Below the pieces are notes generated by a model, which saw only the letters and a program-made list of their open reading frames with translations, was not told the DNA's origin and searched no databases. A DNA stretch of 64,000 nucleotides from Thermomicrobiales bacterium (GTDB taxonomy: Bacteria; Chloroflexota; Chloroflexia; Thermomicrobiales; UBA6265): the NCBI GenBank assembly GCA_041390825.1, contig JAWKPF010000023.1, forward strand, positions 1 through 64,000. Reading direction: 5' to 3'. This document shows positions 55,805 through 64,000 of the stretch, one piece after another. The stretch's first letter is position 1. Each line of letters starts with the position of its first letter. The position numbers and the translations under genes were made by a program.

Positions 55805-56209
55805 GAGGAATCGCCTGTCCTGGTCCTGACGCGGGACGAACAGGATCGCCAGCGCACCGAATCCAGTGTACGTACACTCTATCCGAAGACTATACCATGA
55901 CTTTCTGTCACCCGAAAGGTGTACGGACGCCACAGATGAGCAACTGTAGTCGCTCGATCCTGGCAGTTACCCGTCCCGGCTTCTTTCCCCCCATGTTCTC
56001 CACCTTCCCAATTCTCTTCGTTGTTCCCTCCATCGCTCTCCGCGGAGTCTGAGCAAGCGTCACGCGTTCAAAGCGCACCATGCTTCTTCGATCGCTCCGG
56101 CCTCCAAACTCCGGCGCCGGCCTCCAAACTCCGGCCTCCGGCCTCCGGACCCGTGCCCACCTGTCCGTACATTGGCCGTCTCCTCGCCCACAATGACCGG
56201 ACAGCTTAC
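55805..56209. other. Intergenic region upstream of ftsK and imuB
   Basis: About 400 bp. On the minus strand a TATAGT near 55890 may be the ftsK -10. At 56097-56150 short repeats of 'CGGCCTCCAAACTC' occur. No gene is seen. Confidence 0.45.
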
Positions 56210-56238
56210 TTGCCGATACAGAACATATGTTCTATACT
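56210..56238 (+). promoter_or_regulatory. SOS promoter with LexA box (imuB operon)
   Basis: TTGCCG, a 17-bp spacer and TATACT. The palindrome GAACATATGTTC (56221-56232), which fits the Bacillus/actinobacterial LexA box GAAC-N4-GTTC, fills the spacer up to the -10. LexA bound here would block RNA polymerase. Confidence 0.85.
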
Positions 56239-56326
56239 CCCGGCAAATCAATCTTCCGACCCGCGTTTCAGACGACGAGGCCCGCACCTTCGTTCGGTGT
56301 CTCGACGTGCATTTGGGAGATCTCCT

Positions 56327-57514
56327 GTGCCAGTTGCCGCGCTCATCGTCCCTCATTTCGCGCTGCGCATCTCGCTGCTCGACCAACCAGAGCTCGATGG
56401 TCTGCCACTGGTGCTCACCTCTCCGCCCAATAGCCGCACCGTGGTTACCGACTGCACTCCGGAAGCCGCCCTCCAGGGCGTGCGCCCCGGCATGCTCCTG
56501 CGGGAAGTCACCGCCCTCTGCCCAGATGCCATCTTCATCGAACCGAATCCGGTGCGCGAATCCACCGTTTTCGACGATATCCTGCGCTCCCTGGAAACCT
56601 TTAGCCCGTCTATCGAAGCCGGACCGCCCGGATGCTGTTATGTCGACCTTCACGGTCTTCACCGGCACGATGCCTCGCCCGAAGCCGGCGCGGTGCGTCT
56701 TCTCCAGCTCATTCCGCCGGTGCTCCGTCCACGGGCCGGTATCGCTCCAGGCAAGTTCACCGCTCTTTGCGCCGCCCGCAAATCGCATCCGGGCAATACG
56801 CTGCTGATCGCGCCCGATGTCGTCACCGCCTTCCTGGCCGACCTGCCCACGAGCTGGCTTCCCGTCGATCCAAAGACCATCGCCCGCCTGGAACGGCTGG
56901 GGTTGCGCTCCATGGGCGAGATCGCCGCGCTTCCCATGACCGCCATGCAGGCCCGCTTCGGCAAAGACGGTCGTCGTGCCTGGGAGCTCGCCAGCGGTCG
57001 GGACGATCTCACCGTCGTGCCACTCGAACGTCCCGAAACCGTTATCGAGGCCATCACCTTGCCTGCTCCGTCTACGAGCCGCGACATGCTCCTGCTCGGC
57101 ATCCGCCAGCTCGTGCAGCGCGCCTTCAGGCGTCCGGAGCTCCAGCACCGCAATGTGCGCCAGGCCCAGTTGCATGTTCTGATCGAGGAGAACCGCTCCT
57201 GGGAAAAATCGCTCACCTTTCGCGATCCCGCCGGAGCCGAGCGCATCATGGAGATCGTCGCCCATCGACTTCAGGATCTGGAGCTGCAAGGCGCCGCCGA
57301 GCGCATCGTGCTGCATCTCATCGGACTGGTTTCCGAAACCACCCGCCAGCAATTGCTGCCCTTTCTCAAACCCAAACAGATCGCGCCGATCGGCCAGGCC
57401 ATCTGTCAGCTCAAGCAACGGTATGGCGATTCCCCGCTCTATCGTGTTGTGGAGATCGAACCATGGTCAAGAATCCCGGAACGGAGATACGCCCTCATCG
57501 AGTACGACCCCTGA
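56327..57514 (+). CDS. imuB: ImuB-like Y-family polymerase homologue
   Basis: The 395-aa protein has the Y-family fold: 'VPVAALIVPHFALRISLLDQ' at the start, palm features 'GPPGCCYVDLHGLHRHDA', helix-hairpin-helix 'LGLRSMGEIAALP' and the little-finger region. The catalytic Asp of the first motif and the SIDE motif are missing, as in ImuB, which acts as an adaptor between the beta clamp and DnaE2. GTG 56327 has GGGAGA upstream. imuA is absent. Confidence 0.87.
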   Translation: MPVAALIVPHFALRISLLDQPELDGLPLVLTSPPNSRTVVTDCTPEAALQGVRPGMLLREVTALCPDAIFIEPNPVRESTVFDDILRSLETFSPSIEAGPPGCCYVDLHGLHRHDASPEAGAVRLLQLIPPVLRPRAGIAPGKFTALCAARKSHPGNTLLIAPDVVTAFLADLPTSWLPVDPKTIARLERLGLRSMGEIAALPMTAMQARFGKDGRRAWELASGRDDLTVVPLERPETVIEAITLPAPSTSRDMLLLGIRQLVQRAFRRPELQHRNVRQAQLHVLIEENRSWEKSLTFRDPAGAERIMEIVAHRLQDLELQGAAERIVLHLIGLVSETTRQQLLPFLKPKQIAPIGQAICQLKQRYGDSPLYRVVEIEPWSRIPERRYALIEYDP

Positions 57515-57747
57515 ATCCGCCCCGCGCGGTCACCGTGGAAACCGTCCATGGCCGGCCGGTCGCGCTCACCGACAAGCGGGGCGAACGTGTCGAAATTACG
57601 GCCATCGAGGAGGAATGGTCGATCGACGACGAATGGTGGCGCGACCGCCTGCAACGGCACTACTTCCGTGTCTGCCTACCGCATGGCGCCATCCGCACCA
57701 TCTTCCTCGACGGCGAATCGCGCCGCTGGTTCGAGCAGTCGTACTAG
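57463..57747 (+). CDS. Small DUF6504-like protein of the mutasome cassette
   Basis: The 94-aa protein contains 'EITAIEEEWSIDDEWWRDRL' and 'RHYFRVCLPHGAIRTIFLDG'. It resembles the small DUF6504 protein found after imuB/dinB in actinobacteria. Its ATG (GGAG upstream) lies inside the imuB end (52-bp overlap), so it is coupled to imuB. A structural role with ImuB or DnaE2 is an inference from position. Confidence 0.7.
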   Translation: MVKNPGTEIRPHRVRPLNPPRAVTVETVHGRPVALTDKRGERVEITAIEEEWSIDDEWWRDRLQRHYFRVCLPHGAIRTIFLDGESRRWFEQSY

Positions 57748-57762
57748 CAACCGCCCCCATCC

Positions 57763-57900
57763 GTGGCTGCCATCCATTCCGTAGCCGCAGCCCTCCGTGG
57801 CTGCCCATCCATTCCGTAGCCGCAGCCCTCCGTGGCTGCCCCACCCATTCCGTAGCCGCAGCCCTCCGTGGCTGCCCATCCATTCCGTAACCGCAGGGCC
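57763..57900. repeat. Tandem repeat of about 35 bp, four copies
   Basis: Units start at 57763 (34 bp), 57797 (35), 57832 (36) and 57868 (partial) and share GTGGCTGCC, CATTCCGTA and GCCGCAG. They lie directly after the DUF6504-like gene. No spacers differ as in a CRISPR array. Confidence 0.85.
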
Positions 57901-58077
57901 TCTGCGCCCTGCGATCGACCGCAGGTCGATAACCAACCGCGCCCAAGCCAACCAACCGGTACTCGACCCAACCACAAGAGGAGCACCGAAACAACCCTAT
58001 CCATCCCAATCATTCGCGGGGGATCCCACTCGATGGGGTCAACGTTCGCTCGCACCCCTCTCCGCCCCATCGTCTCC

Positions 58078-58110
58078 CCCTGCCTTCTCCAATCCTGGGA
58101 GAAGGCAGGG
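58078..58110. terminator. Strong hairpin before dnaE2
   Basis: Perfect 13-bp stem CCCTGCCTTCTCC/GGAGAAGGCAGGG with a 7-nt loop 40 bp before dnaE2. No T tract follows, so it may be a structural repeat or a partial attenuator rather than a terminator. Confidence 0.4.
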
Positions 58111-58149
58111 CGCCGGAGGGATGGATGAGGCCCACATCACCTCGGAGCC

Positions 58150-61100
58150 ATGAAACCCGACTACGTCGAACTCCATTTGCATACTGCCTTCTCCTTTCTC
58201 GATGGAGCCTCCCTCCCTGAGGAGATGATCGCGCGCGCCAAAGAGCTGGGCTATCGCGCCCTGGCAGTCACCGATCACGACGGTGTCTACGGCGCCATGG
58301 AATTCGCCAAAGCCGCCGACGCTGCCGGAATCTTCCCCATCACCGGCGCGGAAATGACGCTCACCGACGAAACCCATCTCACCCTGCTGGCCGAGAACTA
58401 CACCGGCTACGCCAATCTCTGCCAACTTATCACCGAAGCCCACCGCCTCCCCCCGGGCGCGCCCATCCAACGCCTCACATTCTCTGCTGACGAGGAAGAG
58501 GGCGGACTCGATCTCTCCTTGCGCGGTATCGGCAAACCCTATCCCCATTACCGCGCGGAGGAACGCCTCCCCCGTCTCGATCCGGAGCTGCTGGCAACCT
58601 ATGGCGAAGGAATCATCCTGCTCACCGGCTGCCGCCTCGGCAAGCTCTCCCAACTGGTCGATGCCGGCGATCTCACCGCTGCCCGTGCGCTATTGCAGCA
58701 GTACGTCGATTGGCTCGGCCGCGACCAGGTGTTCGTCGAGCTGCAGCACAACAAGGTTCATGGCGATGTCCAGCGCATCCGCACGCTCATCCGGCTCGCG
58801 GACGAACTCGGTCTGCCCTACGTCGCCACCGGCAACGTCCACTACCACCTCCCCGACCGTCACCGTCTGCAAGACGTATTGGTTGCCATTCACCATCGCA
58901 CCACCCTCGATAACTCCCATCAGCTCCGCCGCCCCAACGGCGAGTTCTATCTTCGTTCTGCCGAAGAGATGGCCCAACTCTTTCACCCGTGGCCCGAGGC
59001 GATCGCAACGACCATCCGCATCGCCGATCGTTGCCGCGCATTCGATCTTGCCAACGATCTCGCCTATGTCTTCCCGGACTACCACCCCGACGATGGCTCC
59101 GATCCGGACACCCATCTGCGCAAGGTCTGTTACGACGAGCTCTATCTGCGCTATCCGGGCGACAAAACCGAGGCGATCCGCCGGGTCGAGGAGGAGCTGC
59201 ATGTCATCGCCAAGCACAAGCTGGCGGGTTTCTTCCTGCTCTATCGCGACCTGCTCATCCTGGCCGCCGAAATCGCCCTGGAAGTACGCGGCAGAAAAAG
59301 CCCACGCACCATCGCCAATCTCCCGCCCGGCCGCGGCCGCGGCTCATCCGTCAGTTCCATCGTCTGCTACCTGATCGGCCTCTCGCATGTCGATCCGATC
59401 GCGCACAATCTCTTCTTCGGCCGCTTCCTGAACGAGGAGCTCAACTCGATCCCGGATATCGATCTCGACTTTCCCCGCGAGATTCGCGAGCGCCTGATCG
59501 AGCGCGTTTATGAAACATTCGGGCACGAAAACGCCGCCCTCGTCTGCGCTTTCTCCACCTACAAGCTGCGCAGCGCCGTGCGCGATGTTGGCAAAGCGCT
59601 TGGGTTGCCGCTGCCGGAACTCGACAAGATCGCCAAGCTGAGCGAGCCCCGATCCGCCAAGGAGCTGGCTGGCGAGCTCGATCGCATTCCCGGCTACGCC
59701 AATCGCAAGCACGCCCCGCCCTGGTGCTACCTCATCGAGTTGTCCGAACAACTCAGCGGATTCCCTCGCCATGTCACCCAACATGTCGGCGGTATGGTCA
59801 TCTCCTCTTCACCCATCAGCCGCCTGATGCCCGTGCAACCCGCGGCCATGGAAGGCCGATTCCTGGCCCAATGGGACAAGGACTCCTGCGAAGACGCCCG
59901 CGTGGTGAAAATCGACTTCCTCGCCCTCGGCATGCTTTCCCTCGTCGAGGAATGCCTGGAGCTCATTGCCAAGGAAGGAAAGCCGCCGGTCGATCTCAGC
60001 CGGATCGACTTCGAAGACCCCGCCATCTACGAAATGATCAACGAAGGCGACACCATCGGCGTCTTCCAGATCGAGAGTCGCGCCCAGATCCAGATGCTTC
60101 CAAGAACGCGTCCGAAGAAACTGGAGGATCTTGTCGTGCAAGTCGCCATCGTGCGTCCGGGTCCCATCATCGGCGGCGCCGTCAAACCCTATGTCGAGCA
60201 CCGCCAACGGGAACGCACCAGCTTCCTTCCCATCGAGCCGCATTACGACCACGCCGATCTGATCCCCGTGCTCCAGGAAACCCACGGCGTCATCCTCTAT
60301 CAGGAACAGGTGGTCCAGGTCGCCATGGCGCTCTCTGGCTTTTCCGCTGGACAGGCCGATTCCCTCCGCCGCGCCATGACCCGCAAACGTTCGGCCGAGG
60401 CTATGCTGAAGATGTGGGATGAGTTCCGCGATGGAGCCAAAGCGCGCGGTGTCCCGGTCGAGATTGCGCGCACCGTCTTCCGCAAACTCCAGGGCTTCGC
60501 CAGCTACGGGTTCCCGAAGGCGCACGCGGTCGCCTTCGCGGTGCTTGCCTATCAATCATGCTGGTTGAAGTACTACTACCCGGCCGAGTTCCTCTGCGCG
60601 CTCATCAACAATCAACCGATGGGCTTTTATCCCAACCACGTGTTGATCAACGACGCCAAACGCCATGGCCAGCGGGTGCTCGGTCCCGATATCGAGCTCA
60701 GCTCCCTCCGCTGCACCGTCGAAAACGGCAAGATTCGCATTGGCATTGGCTATGTGCAGGGTATGGGCGAGGAAACCGCCCGCAACGTCGTGTTGGAACG
60801 CATCGCCAATGGTCCCTATCGATCGCTGGCCGATTTCATCCGCCGCGTGCCGCTGGCAACCGAAGCGATCGAGAACCTCATCATGGTCGGCGCGTTCGAC
60901 CGCTTCGGCATTGGCCGCCGGGAAGCCCTCTGGATGGTCGGGCTCTTCATTCCCTCCCGCAACGTCGGCATGGCGAAGAAAGCCGATCCTGGACGCCAGC
61001 TTTCCCTTCCCCTCCCCGTCGAGCAAGACCGGGTCGAGCTGCGCCCCATGGGTCCCTGGGAGCAGATGGCCGCCGATTACGCCATCATCGGAATGTCTCC

Positions 61101-61533
61101 CCGCTACCATCCGCTCGGGTTATTGCGCGCCCGTCTCCCAAACCATCTGGTTACATCGAAACAGTTGGAATCGCTGCCGCATGGCATTACCGTTGAATTG
61201 GCTGGCCTGGTCGTTTGCCGCCAACGACCTGGCACCGCCAAAGGCATCACGTTTCTCCTGCTGGAAGACGAGGTCGGACTCATCAATGCCATCGTCCATC
61301 TCGATCTCTATCTGCAGGAACGCACCCTCGTGCGCAGTGAGCCCTTTCTCATCATCAAAGGCAAGCTCCAGAAAACCCAGGGCGTCATCAACATCATCGC
61401 TCAGGAAATCCACGCCCTCGAAGGCGCCCGCACCAGCTTCCACGCCCCCAAACCCGACTCCATGGAGGATATCTTCGATACCCCTGCCACCCCACCCCGA
61501 AAACTCGAACCCGCCTCCCACGACTACCGATAG
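58150..61533 (+). CDS. dnaE2: Error-prone DNA polymerase III alpha subunit DnaE2 (ImuC)
   Basis: The 1127-aa protein has an N-terminal PHP domain ('YVELHLHTAFSFLDGASLPE'), the C-family palm with 'RGRGSSVSSIVCYLIG' and catalytic Asp cluster 'SIPDIDLDFPREIRERL' (about 432-448). A C-terminal OB fold ('ITFLLLEDEVGLINAIVHLD') follows. It lacks the clamp-binding tail of DnaE1. With ImuB it performs damage-induced mutagenesis. It is 400 bp from the DUF6504-like gene, and is probably under the same SOS promoter. Confidence 0.93.
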   Translation: MKPDYVELHLHTAFSFLDGASLPEEMIARAKELGYRALAVTDHDGVYGAMEFAKAADAAGIFPITGAEMTLTDETHLTLLAENYTGYANLCQLITEAHRLPPGAPIQRLTFSADEEEGGLDLSLRGIGKPYPHYRAEERLPRLDPELLATYGEGIILLTGCRLGKLSQLVDAGDLTAARALLQQYVDWLGRDQVFVELQHNKVHGDVQRIRTLIRLADELGLPYVATGNVHYHLPDRHRLQDVLVAIHHRTTLDNSHQLRRPNGEFYLRSAEEMAQLFHPWPEAIATTIRIADRCRAFDLANDLAYVFPDYHPDDGSDPDTHLRKVCYDELYLRYPGDKTEAIRRVEEELHVIAKHKLAGFFLLYRDLLILAAEIALEVRGRKSPRTIANLPPGRGRGSSVSSIVCYLIGLSHVDPIAHNLFFGRFLNEELNSIPDIDLDFPREIRERLIERVYETFGHENAALVCAFSTYKLRSAVRDVGKALGLPLPELDKIAKLSEPRSAKELAGELDRIPGYANRKHAPPWCYLIELSEQLSGFPRHVTQHVGGMVISSSPISRLMPVQPAAMEGRFLAQWDKDSCEDARVVKIDFLALGMLSLVEECLELIAKEGKPPVDLSRIDFEDPAIYEMINEGDTIGVFQIESRAQIQMLPRTRPKKLEDLVVQVAIVRPGPIIGGAVKPYVEHRQRERTSFLPIEPHYDHADLIPVLQETHGVILYQEQVVQVAMALSGFSAGQADSLRRAMTRKRSAEAMLKMWDEFRDGAKARGVPVEIARTVFRKLQGFASYGFPKAHAVAFAVLAYQSCWLKYYYPAEFLCALINNQPMGFYPNHVLINDAKRHGQRVLGPDIELSSLRCTVENGKIRIGIGYVQGMGEETARNVVLERIANGPYRSLADFIRRVPLATEAIENLIMVGAFDRFGIGRREALWMVGLFIPSRNVGMAKKADPGRQLSLPLPVEQDRVELRPMGPWEQMAADYAIIGMSPRYHPLGLLRARLPNHLVTSKQLESLPHGITVELAGLVVCRQRPGTAKGITFLLLEDEVGLINAIVHLDLYLQERTLVRSEPFLIIKGKLQKTQGVINIIAQEIHALEGARTSFHAPKPDSMEDIFDTPATPPRKLEPASHDYR

Positions 61534-61538
61534 CCCCC

Positions 61539-61842
61539 TGTCATTCTGACCGCAGGGAAGAATCTCTCCGCCGTCCATCCGCCAAATCCCCGTCCCACCC
61601 CTGTCATTCTGACCGCAGGGAAGAATCTCTCCGTCGCATCCCCAAATCCCCGTCCCACCCCTGTCATTCTGACCGCAGGAAAAAGAATCTCTCCGCCATC
61701 CCCAATTCACAACCCCGAAACGCCGGCCCATCCCCTGTCATTCTGACCGCAGGGAAGAATCTCTCCGTCGCATCCCCAATACCCCACCCCCCTGTCATTC
61801 TGACCGCAGGGAAGAATCTCTCCATCGCAACCCCGAAACGCC
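61539..61842. repeat. Five-copy repeat array after dnaE2
   Basis: Copies of 'TGTCATTCTGACCGCAGGGA' followed by AGAATCTCTCCGYC start at 61539, 61602, 61662, 61736 and 61793, spaced 57-74 bp, with degenerate linkers (CCCCAAATCCCCGTCC). A related single copy lies at 33200. No cas-like gene or uniform spacer is present. Confidence 0.85.
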
Positions 61843-61844
61843 AC

Positions 61845-61873
61845 TTGACAAACAAGAACATATGTTCTAGTAT
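61845..61873 (+). promoter_or_regulatory. Second SOS promoter with LexA box
   Basis: TTGACA (perfect -35), a 17-bp spacer and TAGTAT; GAACATATGTTC at 61856-61867 fills the spacer up to the -10 exactly as at 56210-56238. No convincing gene follows on the plus strand; an ATG at 61875 opens a 105-codon frame that runs antisense into rnj. Confidence 0.8.
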
Positions 61874-62128
61874 CATGAATAAGCGGCACGTTTGGCAACG
61901 AGCGCGGGCCTGGGCAGCAACGGATCGTGCCCGGGCTGGTTACCCGTCATCCACACTCGGTGCTGGATCCCGGCTCGGCCGAGCGTCATGGTCGATCCCA
62001 CCGCTGTTCCATCGTTCCGATCGAGTCGAGAGCCAGCGCTATGCGGCGCCAACTGGGGTCTTCTCATTCCCCCAAGGCACCCCGGCCAACTCCACCGCAA
62101 ACCTTGTTCGCGGCTCAGAGCCAGCGCC
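61874..62128 (+). other. Transcribed region of unknown content behind the second SOS promoter
   Basis: About 255 bp between the LexA-box promoter and the end of rnj. The frame from ATG 61875 (MNKRHVWQRARAWAATDRAR...) has no known domain and reads into rnj antisense. It may be a small SOS RNA, a gene remnant, or nothing. Confidence 0.4.
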
Positions 62129-63802
62129 CTACTCCGCCTCCAGCACGACCGGAAGCACCATCGGCCGCAAACCGGTCTGCTTCTGCAGATAGGCCGAAAT
62201 ATTGTTCCGGATGTTCCGGGAGAGCCCGGCCACATCTTGCGAACTGTTGCCCGCAAACTCGCGCAAGATCAGTAACGACCGCTCGCGAACCTGCTCGATC
62301 AACTCCGGCGAGTTCTGCGCGTAGACAAATCCGCGGCTGATCACTTCTGGGCCGGCAATGAGCTCGCCCGAGTCGCCATCGACCGTCGCCAAGATCGTCA
62401 CCATCCCGTCGCCTGAGAGCGTCTGCCGGTCGCGCAACACCACCTCATCGATCTCGCCCACAATGGAACCATCGACGAATACCGGTTCACAGGGAATCGT
62501 GTCGACGATCTTCACCCCATCGGCTGTGATCTCGATCACATCGCCCACCTGCGAGATCGTGATTGCGGCCGGATCGTATCCCTCGGCCGCCGCCATCTCC
62601 TCGAAGATGACGAGCATCCGTTCCTCTCCATGGAATGGCAACAGGAACTTCGCCTTAGTCGTCCGCATGAGCTCGCGAATCTCCGACCGGCTGCCATGCC
62701 CGGAAACGTGCACGGTCTCCCTCGCGCTGTACGCCACATCGGCCCCGAGCCGGAAGAGCTCGTTGATCATGGTGTACACGGCCACTTCGTTGCCCGGAAT
62801 CGGGTGCGCGGACACCACTACAGTGTCACCCGGTTCGATCTTGACATCCCGATGCTCGCCCAGCGCCATGCGGTTCAACGCCGAGCCAATCTCCCCCTGG
62901 CTGCCCGTCACAATGAAGCAAAGCTTGTCATCCTGGTAGTGGATCGCATCGCGCGCGTCGAACATCTGCTCATCGTCGATTCGCAGCAGATCGAGCTCCC
63001 GCGCCACCCGAGAAACGGTCTGCATCCCACGTCCAACGAAGGCCACCTTGCGTCCCCGCGCAATTGCCGCGTCCACCGCTTCCTGCATACGGGCAACGTG
63101 CGAAGAGAACGTGGCGACAAAGATCCGCCCATTCGCGCCATCGAAAATCCGCTGAAATGCCTCTCCCACGGTACGCTCGGACGGTACCCAGGGGTCGAAC
63201 TCGATGTGCGTGGTGTCCGAAATGAACAGCAACACGCCACGTTCCGCGAACGACCGCACTTTGTCGAGATTGGTCACCTTCCCGTCTGGCGGCGTTGGGT
63301 CCAGCTTGTAGTCGCCGCTATGCACGATCATCCCGGCTGGGGTGGTGATCCCAAACCCAACGCAATCGGGGATGCTATGCGTGACCCGAAAGGGTTCGAG
63401 CCGGAAGACGCCTCCCTCGAGCACCTCATCTCCATCAGCGTCGAATTCGATCAGCTCGACCTCCTTGGTCAAGCCGGCCTCCTTCAACTTCTCGCCGATC
63501 AAGCCGCACGTGAACCGGGTCGCATACACCGGCGCATTGACCTCTTTCAGCAGATATGTCAGCGCGCCAATGTGATCTTCATGTCCATGGGTGATAAAGA
63601 TGCCTCGCAGTTTCCCCGCGTGCTCCTTCACATAGTCGAAGTTGGGCAGTACGAGATCGATGCCGTAGTGCTCGATAGCCGGAAACCCCACCCCGCAATC
63701 GACAATGATCATGTCGTTGTCGTGCTCGAGCACGAACATGTTTCGTCCGATCTCGGCCTGTCCGCCGAGAAAAATCAGCCTGACGGCATCACTCACGACC
63801 AC
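62129..63802 (-). CDS. rnj: Ribonuclease J
   Basis: The 557-aa metallo-beta-lactamase/beta-CASP nuclease has the zinc motif 'ITHGHEDHIGAL' (His72, His74, Asp76, His77), 'MIVHSGDYKLDPTP', beta-CASP 'VATFSSHVARMQ' and 'HVSGHGSRSEIRELM'. It does 5'-3' exo- and endonucleolytic mRNA and rRNA processing. Length is normal. Confidence 0.96.
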   Translation of the reverse strand: MVVSDAVRLIFLGGQAEIGRNMFVLEHDNDMIIVDCGVGFPAIEHYGIDLVLPNFDYVKEHAGKLRGIFITHGHEDHIGALTYLLKEVNAPVYATRFTCGLIGEKLKEAGLTKEVELIEFDADGDEVLEGGVFRLEPFRVTHSIPDCVGFGITTPAGMIVHSGDYKLDPTPPDGKVTNLDKVRSFAERGVLLFISDTTHIEFDPWVPSERTVGEAFQRIFDGANGRIFVATFSSHVARMQEAVDAAIARGRKVAFVGRGMQTVSRVARELDLLRIDDEQMFDARDAIHYQDDKLCFIVTGSQGEIGSALNRMALGEHRDVKIEPGDTVVVSAHPIPGNEVAVYTMINELFRLGADVAYSARETVHVSGHGSRSEIRELMRTTKAKFLLPFHGEERMLVIFEEMAAAEGYDPAAITISQVGDVIEITADGVKIVDTIPCEPVFVDGSIVGEIDEVVLRDRQTLSGDGMVTILATVDGDSGELIAGPEVISRGFVYAQNSPELIEQVRERSLLILREFAGNSSQDVAGLSRNIRNNISAYLQKQTGLRPMVLPVVLEAE

Positions 63803-63824
63803 GTTCTCCTCTCGGGCAAGAAAG

Positions 63825-63850
63825 AACCCGCGCCAGGGCAGACGCGGGTT
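63825..63850 (-). terminator. Hairpin between the right-edge gene and rnj
   Basis: AACCCGCG/CGCGGGTT stem with a 10-nt loop and minus-strand CTTTCTTG after it, 21 bp past the stop of the right-edge gene. It separates that gene from rnj. Confidence 0.55.
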
Positions 63851-63871
63851 TCCAATGGCTGATTGCGAACA

Positions 63872-64000
63872 TCAGAAAAGCTTCATCTGTTCGTGCGCGG
63901 GCGTATCTCCCGGTCCTGGACGTTCGTCCAGTTCGCGTTCGGCACGCGCCTTGTTGATGATCTTGCCAAGCTGATCGAAGTCCTCCTCGATCGCTCCGCG
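63872..64000 (-). CDS. C-terminal end of an unidentified protein (5' part off window)
   Basis: Minus strand, 42 codons to TGA at 63872-63874: the end reads 'AIEEDFDQLGKIINKARAER' and stops with HEQMKLF. QMKLF fits the pentapeptide that binds the beta sliding clamp (QL/M-x-L-F) and sits at the very C-terminus, as in clamp-binding DNA enzymes. The family cannot be named from this fragment. Confidence 0.5.
   Translation of the reverse strand, partial: RGAIEEDFDQLGKIINKARAERELDERPGPGDTPAHEQMKLF

Noticed and set aside
56060..57418. Long minus-strand open frame (452 codons) opposite imuB
   Set aside because: No ribosome site or domain; imuB on the other strand is well supported.
57763..57900. CRISPR-like array
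   Set aside because: Units are head-to-tail without unique spacers.
61539..61842. CRISPR-like array
   Set aside because: Repeats are imperfect, spacing varies (57-74 bp), linkers resemble one another and no cas genes are near.

Overview
The window is 64 kb of GC-rich bacterial chromosome with densely packed genes. The dnaB-dnaD-dnaI replication cassette, ANTAR regulator, Tat-exported Cys-rich proteins, system II cytochrome c genes, Bacillus/actinobacterial-type SOS boxes, smpB-ssrA pair and intergenic 'GTCATyCyGACCG' repeats together suggest a Chloroflexota bacterium, most likely a Thermomicrobia relative. This is inferred from gene content, not from a marker-gene tree.

Layout. 1-1192 is the truncated end of an exported lipoprotein. 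1392-3154 is gatCA. 4067-7247 is a tRNA-Lys/mgtE locus disrupted by an insertion: the 3' half of the tRNA plus the first ~300 bp of mgtE occur twice, about 1.5 kb apart. 7254-11097 holds a DUF305-like protein and a large BNR propeller. 11267-17014 is rplI, dnaB, dnaD-like, dnaI-like, cdaA and cdaR (replication restart and c-di-AMP synthesis). On the minus strand, 17126-27955 reads tRNA-Thr, tRNA-Tyr, tRNA-Thr, [4 kb accessory insert], tuf, rpmG, tRNA-Trp, secE, nusG, rplK, rplA, L10 leader, rplJ, rplL, then tRNA-Pro and an ANTAR regulator. The insert carries a PQQ-type propeller, a frameshifted secreted protein with a degenerate nuclease fold, and a secreted HExxH peptidase.

28182-41340 contains an EVE-domain protein, a [2Fe-2S] ferredoxin, OsmC, a Cys-rich Tat protein, a SulP transporter, tmRNA plus smpB, a methyltransferase, a peptide-binding-protein/GNAT/aroC operon, an HD-GYP/HAD/trmD operon and recO. 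41435-45301 is a cytochrome c maturation operon (ccdA, resB, ccsA, resA). 45336-55804 holds KDPG aldolase, an NrtR-like regulator with NAD kinase, a zinc-ribbon membrane protein, a PII-like c-di-AMP receptor with tmk and a Ycf45/R3H ATPase, recR and ftsK. 56210-61533 is an SOS mutagenesis cassette (imuB, DUF6504-like, dnaE2) under a promoter whose spacer contains a LexA box. A second promoter of the same design lies at 61845 with no clear gene behind it. The window closes with rnj (RNase J) and the end of an unidentified gene.

Two circuits recur. c-di-AMP synthesis (cdaA-cdaR) and a likely c-di-AMP sensor next to tmk are both present, and NAD metabolism pairs a regulator with NAD kinase. The least ordinary features are the tRNA-Lys/mgtE integration scar, the split tRNA-tuf locus, and the paired SOS promoters flanking the mutagenesis cassette and repeat arrays.
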